Positions 21,973-34,500 of a stretch of 64,000 nucleotides of DNA are shown one piece after another. Below the pieces are notes generated by a model. It was not told where the DNA came from, made no database searches, and saw nothing but the letters and a program-made list of their open reading frames with translations. The position numbers and the translations under genes were made by a program. Every line of letters begins with the position of its first letter. Position 1 is the stretch's first letter. Origin of the DNA: Ciborinia camelliae (lineage: Eukaryota; Ascomycota; Leotiomycetes; Helotiales; Sclerotiniaceae); contig JANPYM010000008.1 of NCBI GenBank assembly GCA_025890175.1, forward strand, positions 324,572-388,571. The letters run 5' to 3'.

Positions 21973-23224
21973 ATGGCGATTCGTGAGGATCTCGTGGCAT
22001 CTGCTGTAAGTTATTCCAACTCACTCATGCGCAAAGTACAGTACTAATCTGTCACTAGGTTACCTGTGAGAATATACAAGTGAAGACAGCTACAGCATTT
22101 CTAATATTTCAATAGTTCTACAGGACCCAAATGTCTCTACATCGCCCTTGGAGAATCGAATCGCGTTTTTACAATCCAAGAATCTTACACAGGAGGAAGT
22201 AGATGCGGCATTAGGAAGAGCCAGTGGCGAACAATCGCCAGCATCACAAAGCTACTCGAATTACACAGCATCACAACAAGTGGCAAGGCAACCTCAACCT
22301 GGGTATGGAGGATATCAACAATATCCATGGCAACAGCCTCCGCCGCCCGAAGTACCAAAACGAGACTGGAGAGATTGGTTTATTATGGCTACGGTGACGG
22401 GTGGCATAGGATACGGGGCATATTTCTTAGCTAAGGTAACGGTCTAGTTTACCTTGAGGTATTAACTCTACTAACAGATCTAGCGTTATATATATCCAAT
22501 AATAGCCCCTCCCACACCTCCGCAACTCGAGCAAGACAAGAAAGAGATTGACGATTCCTTTGAGAAGGCATTTTCTCTTCTCGACCAGTTAGCCAAAGAT
22601 ACCGAAACCCTCAAGACATCCGAGCAAGAACGAACAGAACGATTAGATATAGCTTTAACGGAAGTAGAGACCGTAATTAACGAGTTAAAATCTTCGAGCC
22701 GAAGAAGGGATGAAGAATCTCGACGCATGGGTGACGAGGTTAGAGGGCTCAAAGATTTAATACCCAGAGCTATGGATGGACAGAAGGAGGCAACAGACAA
22801 TAGATTGAAGGAGTTGGCCGTTGAACTCAAGAGTTTGAAGACATTGATGGGTCAAAGAATGAATCCAGTCCCGAATATGAACCCATACAACAGAGTTCAG
22901 AGTGCAGCTTTACCCTCAACTGCCACCCCCATCACCTCTATTACTACTCCCATCAGCTCGATTACCACTCCCAGCAACTTGGCTCCCTCCGGTGAATCAC
23001 CCACTGAAATCCTTACTCCTAGACCAGCATCAGTCAGTACTATGTCAGGTACCGAAACCATAGCGTCTCTTCAAGGACGAAGTGTCACTCCATTCAACAC
23101 AGGTGCACCATCAGGAGGAGTAAAGATTCCCGCTTGGCAAATGGCAGCTGCCAACAAGAGCACCAGCTCTATCCCTACCACCACCACTACAAACGGAACA
23201 CCAGAGGCAAGCGGGTCAGCGTAG
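21973..23224 (+). CDS. PEX14: Peroxisomal docking protein Pex14, with a 7-nt microexon
   Basis: Exons 21973-22005, 22059-22065, 22116-22435 and 22484-23224 encode about 366 residues. The N-terminal receptor-binding domain (about 1-55) reads MAIREDLVASA-VTFLQDPNV followed by PLENRIAFLQSKNLTQEEVD. The hydrophobic segment WFIMATVTGGIGYGAYFLA (about 103-121) is followed by KRYIYPIIAP. A coiled coil (about 135-220) and a Ser/Thr/Pro-rich tail follow. The second exon is only GTTACCT, supplying Val12, Thr13 and the first base of Phe14. It is flanked by introns of 53 and 50 nt, each with a CTAAT-type branch site and AG acceptor. Without it the conserved VTFLQ helix is lost and the frame breaks. Pex14 docks Pex5 and Pex7 cargo complexes at the peroxisomal membrane. 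Confidence 0.95.
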
Positions 23225-24600
23225 GCATAAATCCAATTCTTGCATACTTGAAGTCAATGAAATTGCATGGAACGGCGTGTTAGGGTTTAAATGACTGGAG
23301 ATGGAGATTCTGGAATACATAGCGTAGGAATGTTAACATCGTAATCTAATGGAACAGCTATTTGAATTATATCTAAAAACGCGAAGAATCAAACTTATGT
23401 TCCATTATTAGGGAGAATGGATTGTATGTGGGCGAGGTTATGGGGAAGGTGAAGAAGGGGATGTTGAAGTGATAGGGATAGGATTGTGAGATGTGTTTGG
23501 TTTTCAGGCGAAGGAAAAGTGGCCGAAATTTATCTTGTGCAAGCAAGACACTTTATGAGATATATGAGAATTACCGTCCTTTGTTTCTCCGACTGAGGGA
23601 GGGAGGGAGGGAGGGTTATGTAGTTAATGGGCAGAGCAGAGCAAAGCAGGGAAGTGGATTTGGCTACAGTATAGTATACTATAGCCAAAGGTTTCTCAAT
23701 CCGAAAGCCCCGGGGTGGGAGGAGAGGAGAGGAGACTAGGTATGAATGAATATGTTCAATACCGAGCTATTATCTATCTGTTCGATTTATTTCTAATAAC
23801 TTTCTACATCTTAGATACATGATGGATATTCTTGAAATTATATTATATACCTAGTTAGTTAGTTAGTCTCATTCCTATCTATGATTCACGCCGGCCGGCA
23901 TTGAATGGATATTTTAACTAGGTATACGATTTCATCAATACATACCTAGGTAGCTAGCTAGCTAGCTAGCTGGCTTGAATACAATGGATCCTTCCCCCAG
24001 CTCCGAGGGGGTGGGTGGGTAGAAAGGTAGGTAGGTAGGTAAACCTCGAATACCTTATTCAACGGAAACGCAAACGCATTTGCATAGATAGGTAGGTAGG
24101 TTTTGTGGAACGAAACAAAACGAGACGAGATGAGATGAGACGTGATGAGATCGTTTATTATTTTTATATCCCCTACTTATGTAGTTTTCTTTTCTTTTCT
24201 TTACTCTACTTTACTTCACACATTTATTACATTTCATTCCTTATAAATCTGCCTACTCCTCGTGACGTGATATAACATGACATGAACGACGGGACCTTGA
24301 GGCTCGGCTTAACTTTATTATTAGTACATAGATAGATAGGTAGCAGCCGAGGGCAAAGTTTATCTAATATTTTATATTATAAAATACTTTTATGATATAG
24401 TGGATTATGTATAATATTGAAATACTATTTTGAAATATTATATATAATGCCTTGAAAATCCTTTGAAATTAATATATTTTTTTTAACAATTAATAAAATA
24501 AAATTAAAATATAAAATATTAATCACAATCTTTAAATTTATTTAATAATTTAATTAAATTAATTATAGAATATATAATTCAAAAGTTATAAGTGATTTTA
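23225..24600. other. Gene-free flank with microsatellites
   Basis: Downstream of PEX14 the sequence holds TAGG, TAGC and GAGAC-type simple repeats (for example 23949-23970, 24026-24042, 24120-24150). AT content rises sharply after about 24360. No credible coding frame was found. Confidence 0.65.
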
Positions 24601-24605
24601 TAATT

Positions 24606-24710
24606 TACGAATTTATGAACCTATGAATCTACAAACCTACGAATCTATGAACCTACGAATTCTACGAATTCTACGAATTCTACGAACCTACGAACACTAC
24701 GAACCCTACA
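24606..24710 (+). repeat. Degenerate CTACGAAYY tandem repeat
   Basis: Successive units of 9-10 nt of the form CTATGAACC, CTACGAATT, CTACGAACC run directly into the A-rich satellite. This is a small minisatellite at the left border of the A/T block. Confidence 0.8.
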
Positions 24711-25084
24711 AATAAAATAAATAAAATAAATAAAATAAATAAAATAAATAAAATAAATAAAATAAATAAAATAAATAAAATAAATAAAATAAATAAAATA
24801 AATAAAATAAATAAAATAAATAAAATAAATAAAATAAATAAAATAAATAAAATAAATAAAATAAATAAAATAAATAAAATAAATAAAATAAATAAAATAA
24901 ATAAAATAAATAAAATAAATAAAATAAATAAAATAAATAAAATAAATAAAATAAATAAAATAAATAAAATAAATAAAATAAATAAAATAAATAAAATAAA
25001 TAAAATAAATAAAATAAATAAAATAAATAAAATAAATAAAATAAATAAAATAAATAAAATAAATAAAATAAATAAATAAATAAA
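24711..25084 (+). repeat. 9-bp AAATAAAAT satellite array
   Basis: About 40 almost perfect units alternating AAAT and AAAAT occupy some 370 bp without a single G or C. The plus strand is almost entirely A with regularly spaced T. This is the left part of an A/T block extending to about 27430. Confidence 0.93.
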
Positions 25085-26040
25085 GAATTAAAAGGAAAAA
25101 AATAAATTAAAAAAAATTTAAAAAAAAATTAAAAAAAATAAATTAAAAAATAAAGAATTCAAAAAAAATAAAGAATTTAAAAAAATAAAAAATTTTAAAA
25201 AATAAAAAATTTTAAAAAATAAAAAATTTTAAAAAATTAAAAATTTTAAAAAATAAAAAATTTTAAAAAATATAAAATTAAAAAAAAGAATTAAAAAAAA
25301 TATAAATTTATAATAAAAAAAGATTATATAAATTTGAAAAATAATAAATAAATAAAAAATATAATTAAAAAACAAAATTAAAATATTAAAAAAATAATTA
25401 AAAAAAAAAAAATAAATAAAAAAATAATTAAAAAAAAAAAAATAAATAAAAAAATATTATAATAAAGGTTATCTTTATCAGTCATATAATAAAGTTACAT
25501 ACTTTTCGCTTATGTATGTGTTAATACGGGCTAGGTATAGTATACATTTATATTAAAATACTTTTATCTGTATCCTTTTAACTAAAATATTATTAATACT
25601 ATAAAAGATTTAATATTTATATTATTAATTACTTTTATTATTATATATATATATTTATTATTCCTTAAAATAAATTAATAAAAAGATAAATAAAAAAAAT
25701 TTATAAAAACAATTAATAAAAAATAAATAAAAAAAAAAAAAAAAAAATAAAAAAATTAATAAAAAAGTTAATAAAATAAATTAATAAAAAAAATAATTAA
25801 AAAAAATAAAAAATAAAATTAAAAGAATAATTAAATAAATTAAAAAAAAAAAGATTAAATATAAATATAAATTTATAAATTTATAAATTTTGAAAATATT
25901 AATTAATAATTAAAAAAGATTAAAAAAAAAGTTAAAAAATTAAAAAAAATAAAAAAATAAAAATAAAAAAAAATTAAAAAATAAAAGTTAAAAAATAAAA
26001 AGAAAAAAATAAAAAATAATTTAAAAAATTAATAAAAAAA
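25085..26040 (+). repeat. Irregular A-rich low-complexity tract
   Basis: Mixed AAAATTTTAAAAAATAAA-like repeats and long A-runs are interrupted only by a short island of ordinary sequence at about 25468-25680 that contains several G and C. The plus strand stays strongly A-biased. No coding capacity is present. Confidence 0.85.
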
Positions 26041-26510
26041 ATAAAAAATAAAAATAATTAAAAAAATAATTAAAAAAATATATAAAAAAATAATTAAAAA
26101 GAATAATTAAAAAAAATAATTAAAAAAAATAATTAAAAAAAAATAATTAAAAAAAATAATTAAAAAAGAATAATTAAAAAAAATAATTAAAAAAAATAAT
26201 TAAAAAAAATAATTAAAAAAAATAATTAAAAAAAATAATTAAAAACAATAATTAAAAAAAATAATTAAAAGAAATTAAAAAAAAGAAATTAAAAAAAAAG
26301 AAAATTAAAAAAAATAATTAAAAAAAATAATTAAAAAATATAATTAAAAAGAATAATTAAAAAATATAATTAAACGAAATAATTAAAAAATATTATTAAA
26401 CAAAATAATTAAAAAAAGCAATTAAAAAATATAATTAATAAAAAAAATTAAAAAATATAATTAAAAAAAATAATTAAAAAAGTATAATTGAAAAATAGAA
26501 TAAATTAAAT
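26041..26510 (+). repeat. AATTAAAAAAAT satellite array
   Basis: About 35 units of 12-13 nt (AATTAAAAAAAT and close variants such as AATTAAAAAATAT) are arranged head to tail. Variation is largely in A-run length, as expected from slippage. Confidence 0.9.
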
Positions 26511-27180
26511 AAAATAATAAATTAAAAAAAATAAAAAATTAAAAGAAATAAAAAATTAAAAAAAAAATATATTTATAATAAAAAAAGATTAAAAATTAAA
26601 ATAAAAAAAAGATTATATAAATTTTAAAAATAATAATTAATAATAAAAAAAATAAAATCTTTTTTATTTAAATTTTAAATTTTATTAAAAACTAAAATAA
26701 AAATATTAATAAAAAAGAATTAATAAAAAAGAATAAATAAAAAAAATATAAAAAACTAATAAAAAAATAAAAAAAGAAATAAAAAAAAAATTAAAAAAAA
26801 TAAAAAAAAAATTAAAAAATAATTAAATAAATTAATAAAAAACAATTAAAATAAATATAAATATATAAATATTGAAAAATATTAATTAATAATTAAAAAA
26901 ATTTAAAAAATTAAAATAAATTAAAAAATTAAAAAAATTAAAAATAAAAAATAAAAATAAAAAAAAATATAAATTTTTTAATTTTTATAAATAATAAATA
27001 AAAAAATAAAACAAATTTAAAAAAAATTAAAAAAATTAAAAAAAAATTAAAAAAAAAATTAAAAAAATTAAAGAAAAATAAATAAAATATATAAATTTTA
27101 AAAATAATAATTAATAATTAATCAAATTTTAAAAAAGAATTAAAAAACTTAATATTTTAAATATAATAAAATTAAATATT
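26511..27180 (+). repeat. A-rich low-complexity tract
   Basis: This continues the A-biased plus strand, with repeated TTAAAAAAAATAAA and ATTAATAATTAA words and only occasional G or C. No coding capacity or RNA gene was seen. Confidence 0.85.
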
Positions 27181-27189
27181 ATATTATAT

Positions 27190-27425
27190 TTTTAATTAAA
27201 TTATTTTATTAATTATTTTATTAATTATTTTATTAATTATTTTATTAATTATTTTATTAATTATTTTATTAATTATATTTATTAATTATTTTATTAATTA
27301 TTTTATTAATTATTTTATTAATTATTTTATTAATTATTTTATTAATTATTTTATTAATTATTTTATTAATTATTTTATTAATTATTTTATTAATTATTTT
27401 ATTAATTATTTTATTAATTATTTTA
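27190..27425 (+). repeat. TTTTATTAATTA satellite array, opposite strand bias
   Basis: About 19 copies of the 12-nt unit TTTTATTAATTA form a near-perfect array. In contrast to everything from 24.7 to 27.17 kb, the plus strand is T-rich here. The array ends abruptly at 27425, after which composition returns to normal. Confidence 0.93.
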
Positions 27426-27489
27426 TTTCAAAAAAAAAGGAATTTTGTGAATAACTTCAATATTACCAGATTAGGTATCTAATAACCTC

Positions 27490-27600
27490 CGGCAGACGAG
27501 CTGCGTAGTAGGTCCTAAGGTGCCCTAAAAAATGATTCGATGAGCGTAGCGAGGCGAATCGTTTTTCCCGGCATCGAGGGGCCGGAGGCAAAGCTCGTAT
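27490..27600. repeat. GC-rich hairpin-forming islet next to the A/T block
   Basis: Short inverted arms GATTCG (27534-27539) and CGAATC (27555-27560) enclose GAGCGTAGCGAG. Outer arms ACGAGCT and AGCTCGT lie near 27496-27502 and 27592-27598. A similar GAGCGCAGCGAG element occurs near 37000. It may be a short dispersed element; identity is not established. Confidence 0.5.
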
Positions 27601-30021
27601 GTATATACTTATTATTATACAAGTGTATTATATTGTTGGCGTTTGGGATGTTATGGTAAATAGTTATGGTAAATACCTAAAATAGGTATTGATATAGAGA
27701 GAGATAGGTAGCTAGGTCCCTACTAGGTAGATAGCTAGTTGGAAAACAAACTACCTGGTAAATAGGCAGGTAGCTTTTCGCAATTTCATCCACTCTGGTT
27801 TCATTTCATTTTTTATATATTTGTGTTTGTAGGTATTTATATGTGTGTTTATAGTAAGTTGTTGGCTTGGCTTTGGTAGTCTGGTCTGGTCTGGTCTGGT
27901 ATGTTTTTTTCGTTTATATAAGTCACCGATGGTTTCGTTTCGTTTCGCTTCATCGAATCGGATTTCATTTCATTTCATTTGAGACCTCCAACTGTATAAG
28001 CTAGCTGGATGGACTAGGTATCAATCGAGGAGGCGCTAAGGTTAATATAATATCGAATTCGCCCCCAGACGGCTATCCTATTCTAAATATCCGAAGATCA
28101 GTAAGCAATATATATACATGTATGTATGTATGTATGTATGCAGAGATGATGTGATATAATATAATATAACGAAAGAGTTCAGTGAGTGAGTAATCCCGAG
28201 TCCCGTGTCGATATTATATTGTATATCTACCGGGGGGGGAGAGAGTACACATTCCATTCTCCTGGATCCCGCCCTCGATCCCGCCATCTATCGAGAACTC
28301 CAGAAACAGAAACTCGTCAAACTACGTTCTAACCGGTGGATAAGTCTCTCTTCGTTATCGACTAGACTAGCGCCACAACACAACACAACACAACACAACA
28401 TTGAACACAATACAACACAAGACCACATCCATTCACAGCCACTCTCCTAGATTGTTTTTTCTTCTTCTCTCGCTTAGTTGGGCATGTTATTGTATGATAT
28501 GGTATGGGATGGGATCTAAAGAGTTTCTGCTGTGTTGTATTGTATTTTATTGTATCCATCCACGACCATCTGAATCTGCATCTGCATCTACTTCTTTCCA
28601 CTCGATTCCATTTTATTCAGGAATTCTGTCCTTGCAGAATATATCTCCTGATTATATGGATTGCATCACATCAGGAGATAGTGCGCTGGAGGGAATCAAA
28701 CCTCGCACTATCGCGCCCCCTCCTTCTCTATAAAACTTCCACACCTATCATGCCAGTGGAACGGTATATCCCATCTCATCACATCACATACCTCTCGCCG
28801 CCAGCCTACCTAATTCCCCACCCCCTGCCTCTCCTGCCTCTGAACCTAACCAATCCAATCCAATCTCCTCTACTCCTGCCCATCCTCACCCCGTCCCCCC
28901 CTCCCCCGTCCCCCCTCCTCTCCACGCCTCTACACAANNNNNNNNNNATGCAACACATACCCCATGCAACATAACCCCCCCCCCAAAAAAAATCATCTTT
29001 CTTTTTTCTTGCTTCCTCATCTCATTGACTACCTCATTGACTACCTCATTAACTACCTACCTACCTATCCATCTACCTACCTACCTACCCATCTACCTCT
29101 CTCTCACCTACCTACCCAAGACCCCTCCAGCTCCCCCTGCCCCTCAAGGAAGATTAATTCCACTCACTCACCCACTCACCCATCACCCCCCTTTTCAAAA
29201 AAATACTTTCGTTCACTTTTTATTCTTTTTATCCATCTCATCCCCTCGCATCCCCTCCCCTCAAATCCCACCGCAAATCCCACCGCAAATCCCACCTCAA
29301 ATCCATCCATCCACCCATCCATTCAATCCTCAAAAAAGATATACGTAAACATGTACGCACGAAGTATATAAGTAAAGTAAGTATTAAATTAAAAAAATCC
29401 AAAGTATTAATTGATTGATTGATTGATTGATTTAATTTTCTTCTTCTTCTTCTTCATCATTGAAATCATCCCATTCCATCCCATTCCATCCATCATCCAT
29501 CCCATCATCCATCCATGCATTTAAAAAGTTTAAAAAGTTTAAAAAGTCCAAAAATCTTCATCTCCCATCCCCCTCCGTATCAGTATCAGTATCGTATCTA
29601 CCCATACCGTACCCATACCATACTCTCTTTCTTCATCTTCATCTTCATCTTCTTCTCTTTCTTATTCTTCATCATCTTCTTCTTCTACCGATCCGTCCGT
29701 CCGTCCGTAGACAGCACAGCGCCCAAAAAAAAAGAAGAAAAAAAAAACCAGAAGCAGAAGCAGAGTAAATGCAAGCAAATAACGCAACGCGCTCTATATA
29801 GGATGGATGATGACTGTAGGTAGGTAGGTAGGTAGGTAGGTAGACACGCAATGCAATCTCAGAAAGAAGAAAGGGAAAAAAAAGGGCCGTCTCCCCCGCC
29901 CCCGGTCAAACAAATCTATGCAGGCAGGCAGGCAGTGTCAAGCAAAAAAAAAAGAATCGAACTCGAATTAAATAAAATTGATTGTTTTTTAAAAGGGGGG
30001 GAGGGAGAATTTTATTTATAT
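27601..30021. other. Gene-free low-complexity region downstream of HMG-CoA synthase
   Basis: Simple repeats of many kinds (GTCTG, GTATGTAT, CAACA, CTACCTAC, CATCCATT, TCTTCT) make up most of this stretch. Open frames within it encode only monotonous Ser/His/Pro/Tyr strings. The sequence from 28800 to 29700 is strongly pyrimidine-rich on the plus strand. Confidence 0.65.
28938..28947. other. Assembly gap (10 N)
   Basis: Ten N inside a C/T-rich low-complexity stretch. Unlike the gap at 8028, I see no long duplicated flank on either side, so this may be a true unresolved repeat. Confidence 0.97.
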
Positions 30022-31596
30022 TTATGCCTTGATCTCATACTCGCGACGGAACATCTCGTCGACGCTCTTGAGATAGTAGGTATCCTTGACGATGGTGTCG
30101 GGGCTACCTTGTGGGGTGTATGATTTTTGGAGATGGGCTTGTTTGCGGAGGTTGCAGAACTATTACTTCACGTTAGCATTGAATGCAAAGGATTATCTTC
30201 ACCACTTCATTCTTACCTCTTCGTAAACTTCTGGGGCGACGGTTCGGCGAGCCTCAAGTCTCTCCTGCAAGTTCAAAGCCTTGGCCATGGTCTCGGTGGA
30301 CCCATTGATCTTCAGAGAGAACAAACTGGCGGCCAAACCACTTCCGTAACTGAAAACTCCAATTCTCTTTCCTTGAAGGGTGGCGCTGTCAACGTTGCTC
30401 AATAGAGAGACAATTCCACCGTAAACACTGGCCGTGTACATGTTACCGCACATGGTTGGGACTTGAATACTGGGCTGGACACGTTCGTTGAAACGCTTCT
30501 TGGTCAATCCCATAAATGTCTTCTCAACAACTTTGTCGCTCAATGACTTGGCGTAATCCATATCTCTCAACTCGGCTGGAACATCGGCAAAAATCGATGA
30601 GGTTGGGTTGGAAAGGTAGTCATTGTAAAGCATGCGGGCGTATGACTTAGAAACGAGTTTGCATGTCGGGGCGTGGAAGGACATGTAATCGAATCGATCG
30701 AGAGGGGACTTGGATGATTCCTCGGAAACGGCACCATTGGTGTGTCCATTGGCGAGTGGCTTGAGAGTTTGTTCCCGTTTGTTGTACGCCTTGTAGCAGG
30801 CATCCACGGCTTCGGTATAACATTTGAGGGAGAAGTGACCATCGACAATTGGATACTCGCTAGTGAGATCCGGCTTGTAGAAATCGTACGCGTGTTGCAT
30901 GTAGGTTCCACGGAGACCAGGTTCGACCACAACGGGAGCATTTGGTCCAATCAACATGGCGACCGCTCCAGCACCTCCAGTGGGACGCGCAGCTCCCTTG
31001 GCATACAAAGCAATATCTCCCGCGACCACAATGGCGTCTCTCCCATCCCATGCGGAGGATTCAACCCAGTTGACGGCGTTGAAAACGGCGTTGGTACCAC
31101 CGTAGCATGCATTCACGGTATCAATCCCCTCAATATTCGAGTTTTCTCCAAACAATTGCATCAGGACCGATTTGACAGATTTCGATTTGTCGAGAAGAGT
31201 CTCGGTACCAACCTCGAGACGTCCAATGGTGTTGGTGTCAATGTTGTATTTGCTGATGAGGCGGGAGGTAACGGTCAAGGCAAAAGAGTAAATATCTGCA
31301 AGATGCCACGAGTAAGTAAATGCCTCGACCCCCGTCGCAAAATATGGAAATCCTCACCTTCTCTATCGTCACAGAAGCTCATCTTGGTCTGTCCCAGACC
31401 AATTGTGTATTTTCCTGCGCTGACGCCATCGAATTTCTCGAGCTCTTCTTGAGCAACACACTGGCGGGGACACACGTTAGCTCTCCGAAGTAAACAAACG
31501 GGGTTCGGCAGGGAGAAATCAGATCTGGGGATTTACCTGACTGGGGAAGTAAATCTCAATGGCCTTGATGCCGATGTTTTGAGGACGAGTAGACAT
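30022..31596 (-). CDS. ERG13: Hydroxymethylglutaryl-CoA synthase
   Basis: Exons 31596-31537, 31460-31358, 31295-30217 and 30159-30022 give about 459 residues, the usual length. The start [20 protein letters not shown] is the conserved N-terminus. Catalytic motifs present are RLEVGTET (Glu about 86), the nucleophile in [16 protein letters not shown] (Cys about 118), and [16 protein letters not shown] with the active-site His. [19 protein letters not shown] and [11 protein letters not shown] are also typical. It condenses acetyl-CoA with acetoacetyl-CoA to HMG-CoA, the committed entry to mevalonate and ergosterol. The introns are 76, 62 and 57 nt. The gene is unusually isolated, with about 7 kb lacking credible genes on each side. 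Confidence 0.97.
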
Positions 31597-34500
31597 GATT
31601 ATGGAGGGGCGGTGTACTTTGAGGTGTTGAAATTGAAGATTATTTCGTCGAATTTATAGAGGAGAAGAAAGATCTTGAATTTTATATAGGTAGGTACCTA
31701 GGTATTGTACAGTACAGTCAAGGAATTTGACGAGACCGAAGACAAAGAAAGATTGATTGGTGTTAGTATTGTTCGAAATAAAGCGTTACACCGATAGAGT
31801 GAGGGAGTGAGGGAGTGAGTGAATGAATGATTGATTGAAGACAAGAGGAGTAAATTAAAAAAAGGGGGGAGATTTTATTAGATTAATAAAGAAATATCTT
31901 TATAAAATTTTGGGGTTATCAATAATCGATCCAAACCTCGCTCACCAATGGTATCAACAAAATATTTGGTCTAATTTCCCACTAGATCACCGCCAGCGCA
32001 GCGTACCTAGCCCAGCCCGATAATCGGTAAAACTGCTGAGAGAGGAAACAATCCCATCTCCACTCACCCCATTCGCCCCTCGCCCCATTCATTCCCTCCC
32101 TAGGTGACAAGTGAAAGTGGAAGTGTAAATGTTAAACGGTTCCCCTCAACAGTTTGATGTTTGATGTTGGATGTTTGATGTTGGATGATTGTTGTAACAT
32201 GTTTGACCTTGGATATCCATTGGCACTAGGGACTGTACCTACCTACCTAGGTACCTAGGTCACGAATGAGGTAAGAAAGTGCATTCATTAACTGACCGAT
32301 GTGGATGGAATACAGTACAGAATGATATATGGTCCAATGTTCACGGGAACCTAGGTAGGTACAGTACCGGGAGAGATGTGTCAATTGGGGCCTTGGAAGA
32401 TTCAACCGTGGTATCTATTCACCTTGGTCCTAGGTCCTAGGTACTTGAGATTGTATGGTGAATTTATAGGTAGCTGGAGGTAGGTATTGGAAGATGTACT
32501 CGAGGTAAGGTAACGTGAAGATCTTGATATTTTCAACAACACCCCTCTTCTACCCATCTACCCCTCTTGCTCTTCGGTGAAGGATTTCTGTCCCATGTAC
32601 GGAGACTTCATCTATTTGTGAGTAACACAGTAATGGATGCGAAAGAACTCGTATACGATAGATAGTTACGTCCATACATTATTGTCAACGGATCCCTATG
32701 CTACAGTAAAGAAATTGAACCCCCCTTCAACGAATCAACCAACAAATGCAGACCCCTGAATTTTCACAATAGGACCCCTCACCACCTGAGAAACACCAAA
32801 TCGGCACCCGAAAAGAACTTAGGACATCCATCAGAAAACTGCACTGCACTGCACCACCTGAGATCCTTGAAACCACATTATCCATAAGTAAGCTATCACC
32901 AAATCGGTCCCCGAAGAGAACTTTTGATACCAGAAACTGCATTGCACTGCACCACCTGTTGATTTGGGAATACTGTACATACATACATACACAGCTAGGT
33001 ACATTTGGGGAATAATGGAGCAAAGTAGCCGTTATATGTTAGTGAAGTGACCAAGTCTCCACTAACGGTGAGGTGACGCAGCACCTGTGTTGTACGAAGC
33101 ACCTAGGTCGGTAACCAAATGAGGCTGTGATATCGGATCGGATTCGGACAGCTTATGCAGGAACAAATATAAACATACCGCTTCAGAAAGTGGCGGGCAG
33201 ATCATCAATCAACCTGGCCTATTCTGTGGCATCTCGGCTTGGATCCGTTCGTTGAATACATACCATATATAGGTACCAATACCATCCGTCCTTTTGATCT
33301 TCTATCAGATGTGGAATAGGGGATATCCAGTATCTATAGTACTTATTATTACTTACTGTCATGTCTTCCTCCCTACAGGATTGATTCGGCCCACAAAACA
33401 GAAAGAGTACAAACAACATCACGAAACTTCTCCTCTCGATGTATGTATGTAAGTAAGACTGCGGCACAGCAATGCAAGCAATCACATCACATCATCCACA
33501 CGAGTACAGTCAGTCAGTCATACATTTATAGAATACACCCTGAAAAATTTCCTTGACCGAGTAGATAGGTAGGTTTCCATTGATGGATGGATAAATAGAT
33601 TTTCTTTACGATAATACAATAGTTTTTGAACCAGGCTGGGACAATATCTTTGAGTACAGTCTCCCGATTATCTTTTTCATCAGACAAGACCCTTCTTTTG
33701 ACCTTGATCTTTAACCAACAAATTCTCCATAAACTCTCCACAAAGAAAAAGGAACCTCCACTCCCAACTTTCGCGAGGACATTCCTATCAAATAAATCAA
33801 TGGTATGCTATATATATATGTCAACTTGAGATGTTGCAAGGTTTGGAAAATATCATCATTCTTCAAAATGGATCATCTCTGAGCAGTGATGAGAACCTTT
33901 ATTGGGGACAAGCTCACAGGCCTTATCATTATCATTATCATTATCTTTACCTTTATATGATCTATCTATCTACCTATCTACCTACCTATCTACCTATCAT
34001 CAAAGGTATGTCGAGACACGAGACACGAGACTCGAGACTCGAGATGATATCTATGTATATATGTAGGTACCTAGGTAGGTACTATATCTTGATCTTGATC
34101 TATATCACCTACCTCCCGTCACTCAAATACATTCATTATATGGGAGGGTGGTCCATGGATAATATATATATAATAGTCTCCCCCCAAACCCCCCCCCCCA
34201 AAGCGACGATCTTCCCAACCCCCTAGGCCCCTAAACTTCCTTTCGATAGGTTCCTAGCCTCGATAGTTTGGTAGTGAGATAGTTTTCCAGATGAAGCTAT
34301 TAACTATCTCACTACCAATTACCTAACTAACTACGAGGTACATTCCTTACCTTCCTTGCCTACTACATACAGTACAGTGTGTAAAAACTACGGAGAGGCA
34401 TGGGATATTGAAGGATGTTAGGATATGAGTGATTGTGGGAGGGGGAGGGGAGGGAAATTAGGTAGGTAGGTAGGTAGGTAGGTAGGTATGGGAAAACTAG

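Noticed and set aside
24711..25084. Regular repeat that might be mistaken for a CRISPR array
   Set aside because: The unit is 9 bp with no spacers and no G or C. It is a simple satellite in a eukaryotic genome.
28964..29823. Several ORFs rich in Ser, His, Pro and Tyr
   Set aside because: They follow CATC, CTAC and CTTC simple repeats, overlap each other in different frames and lack any conserved motif.
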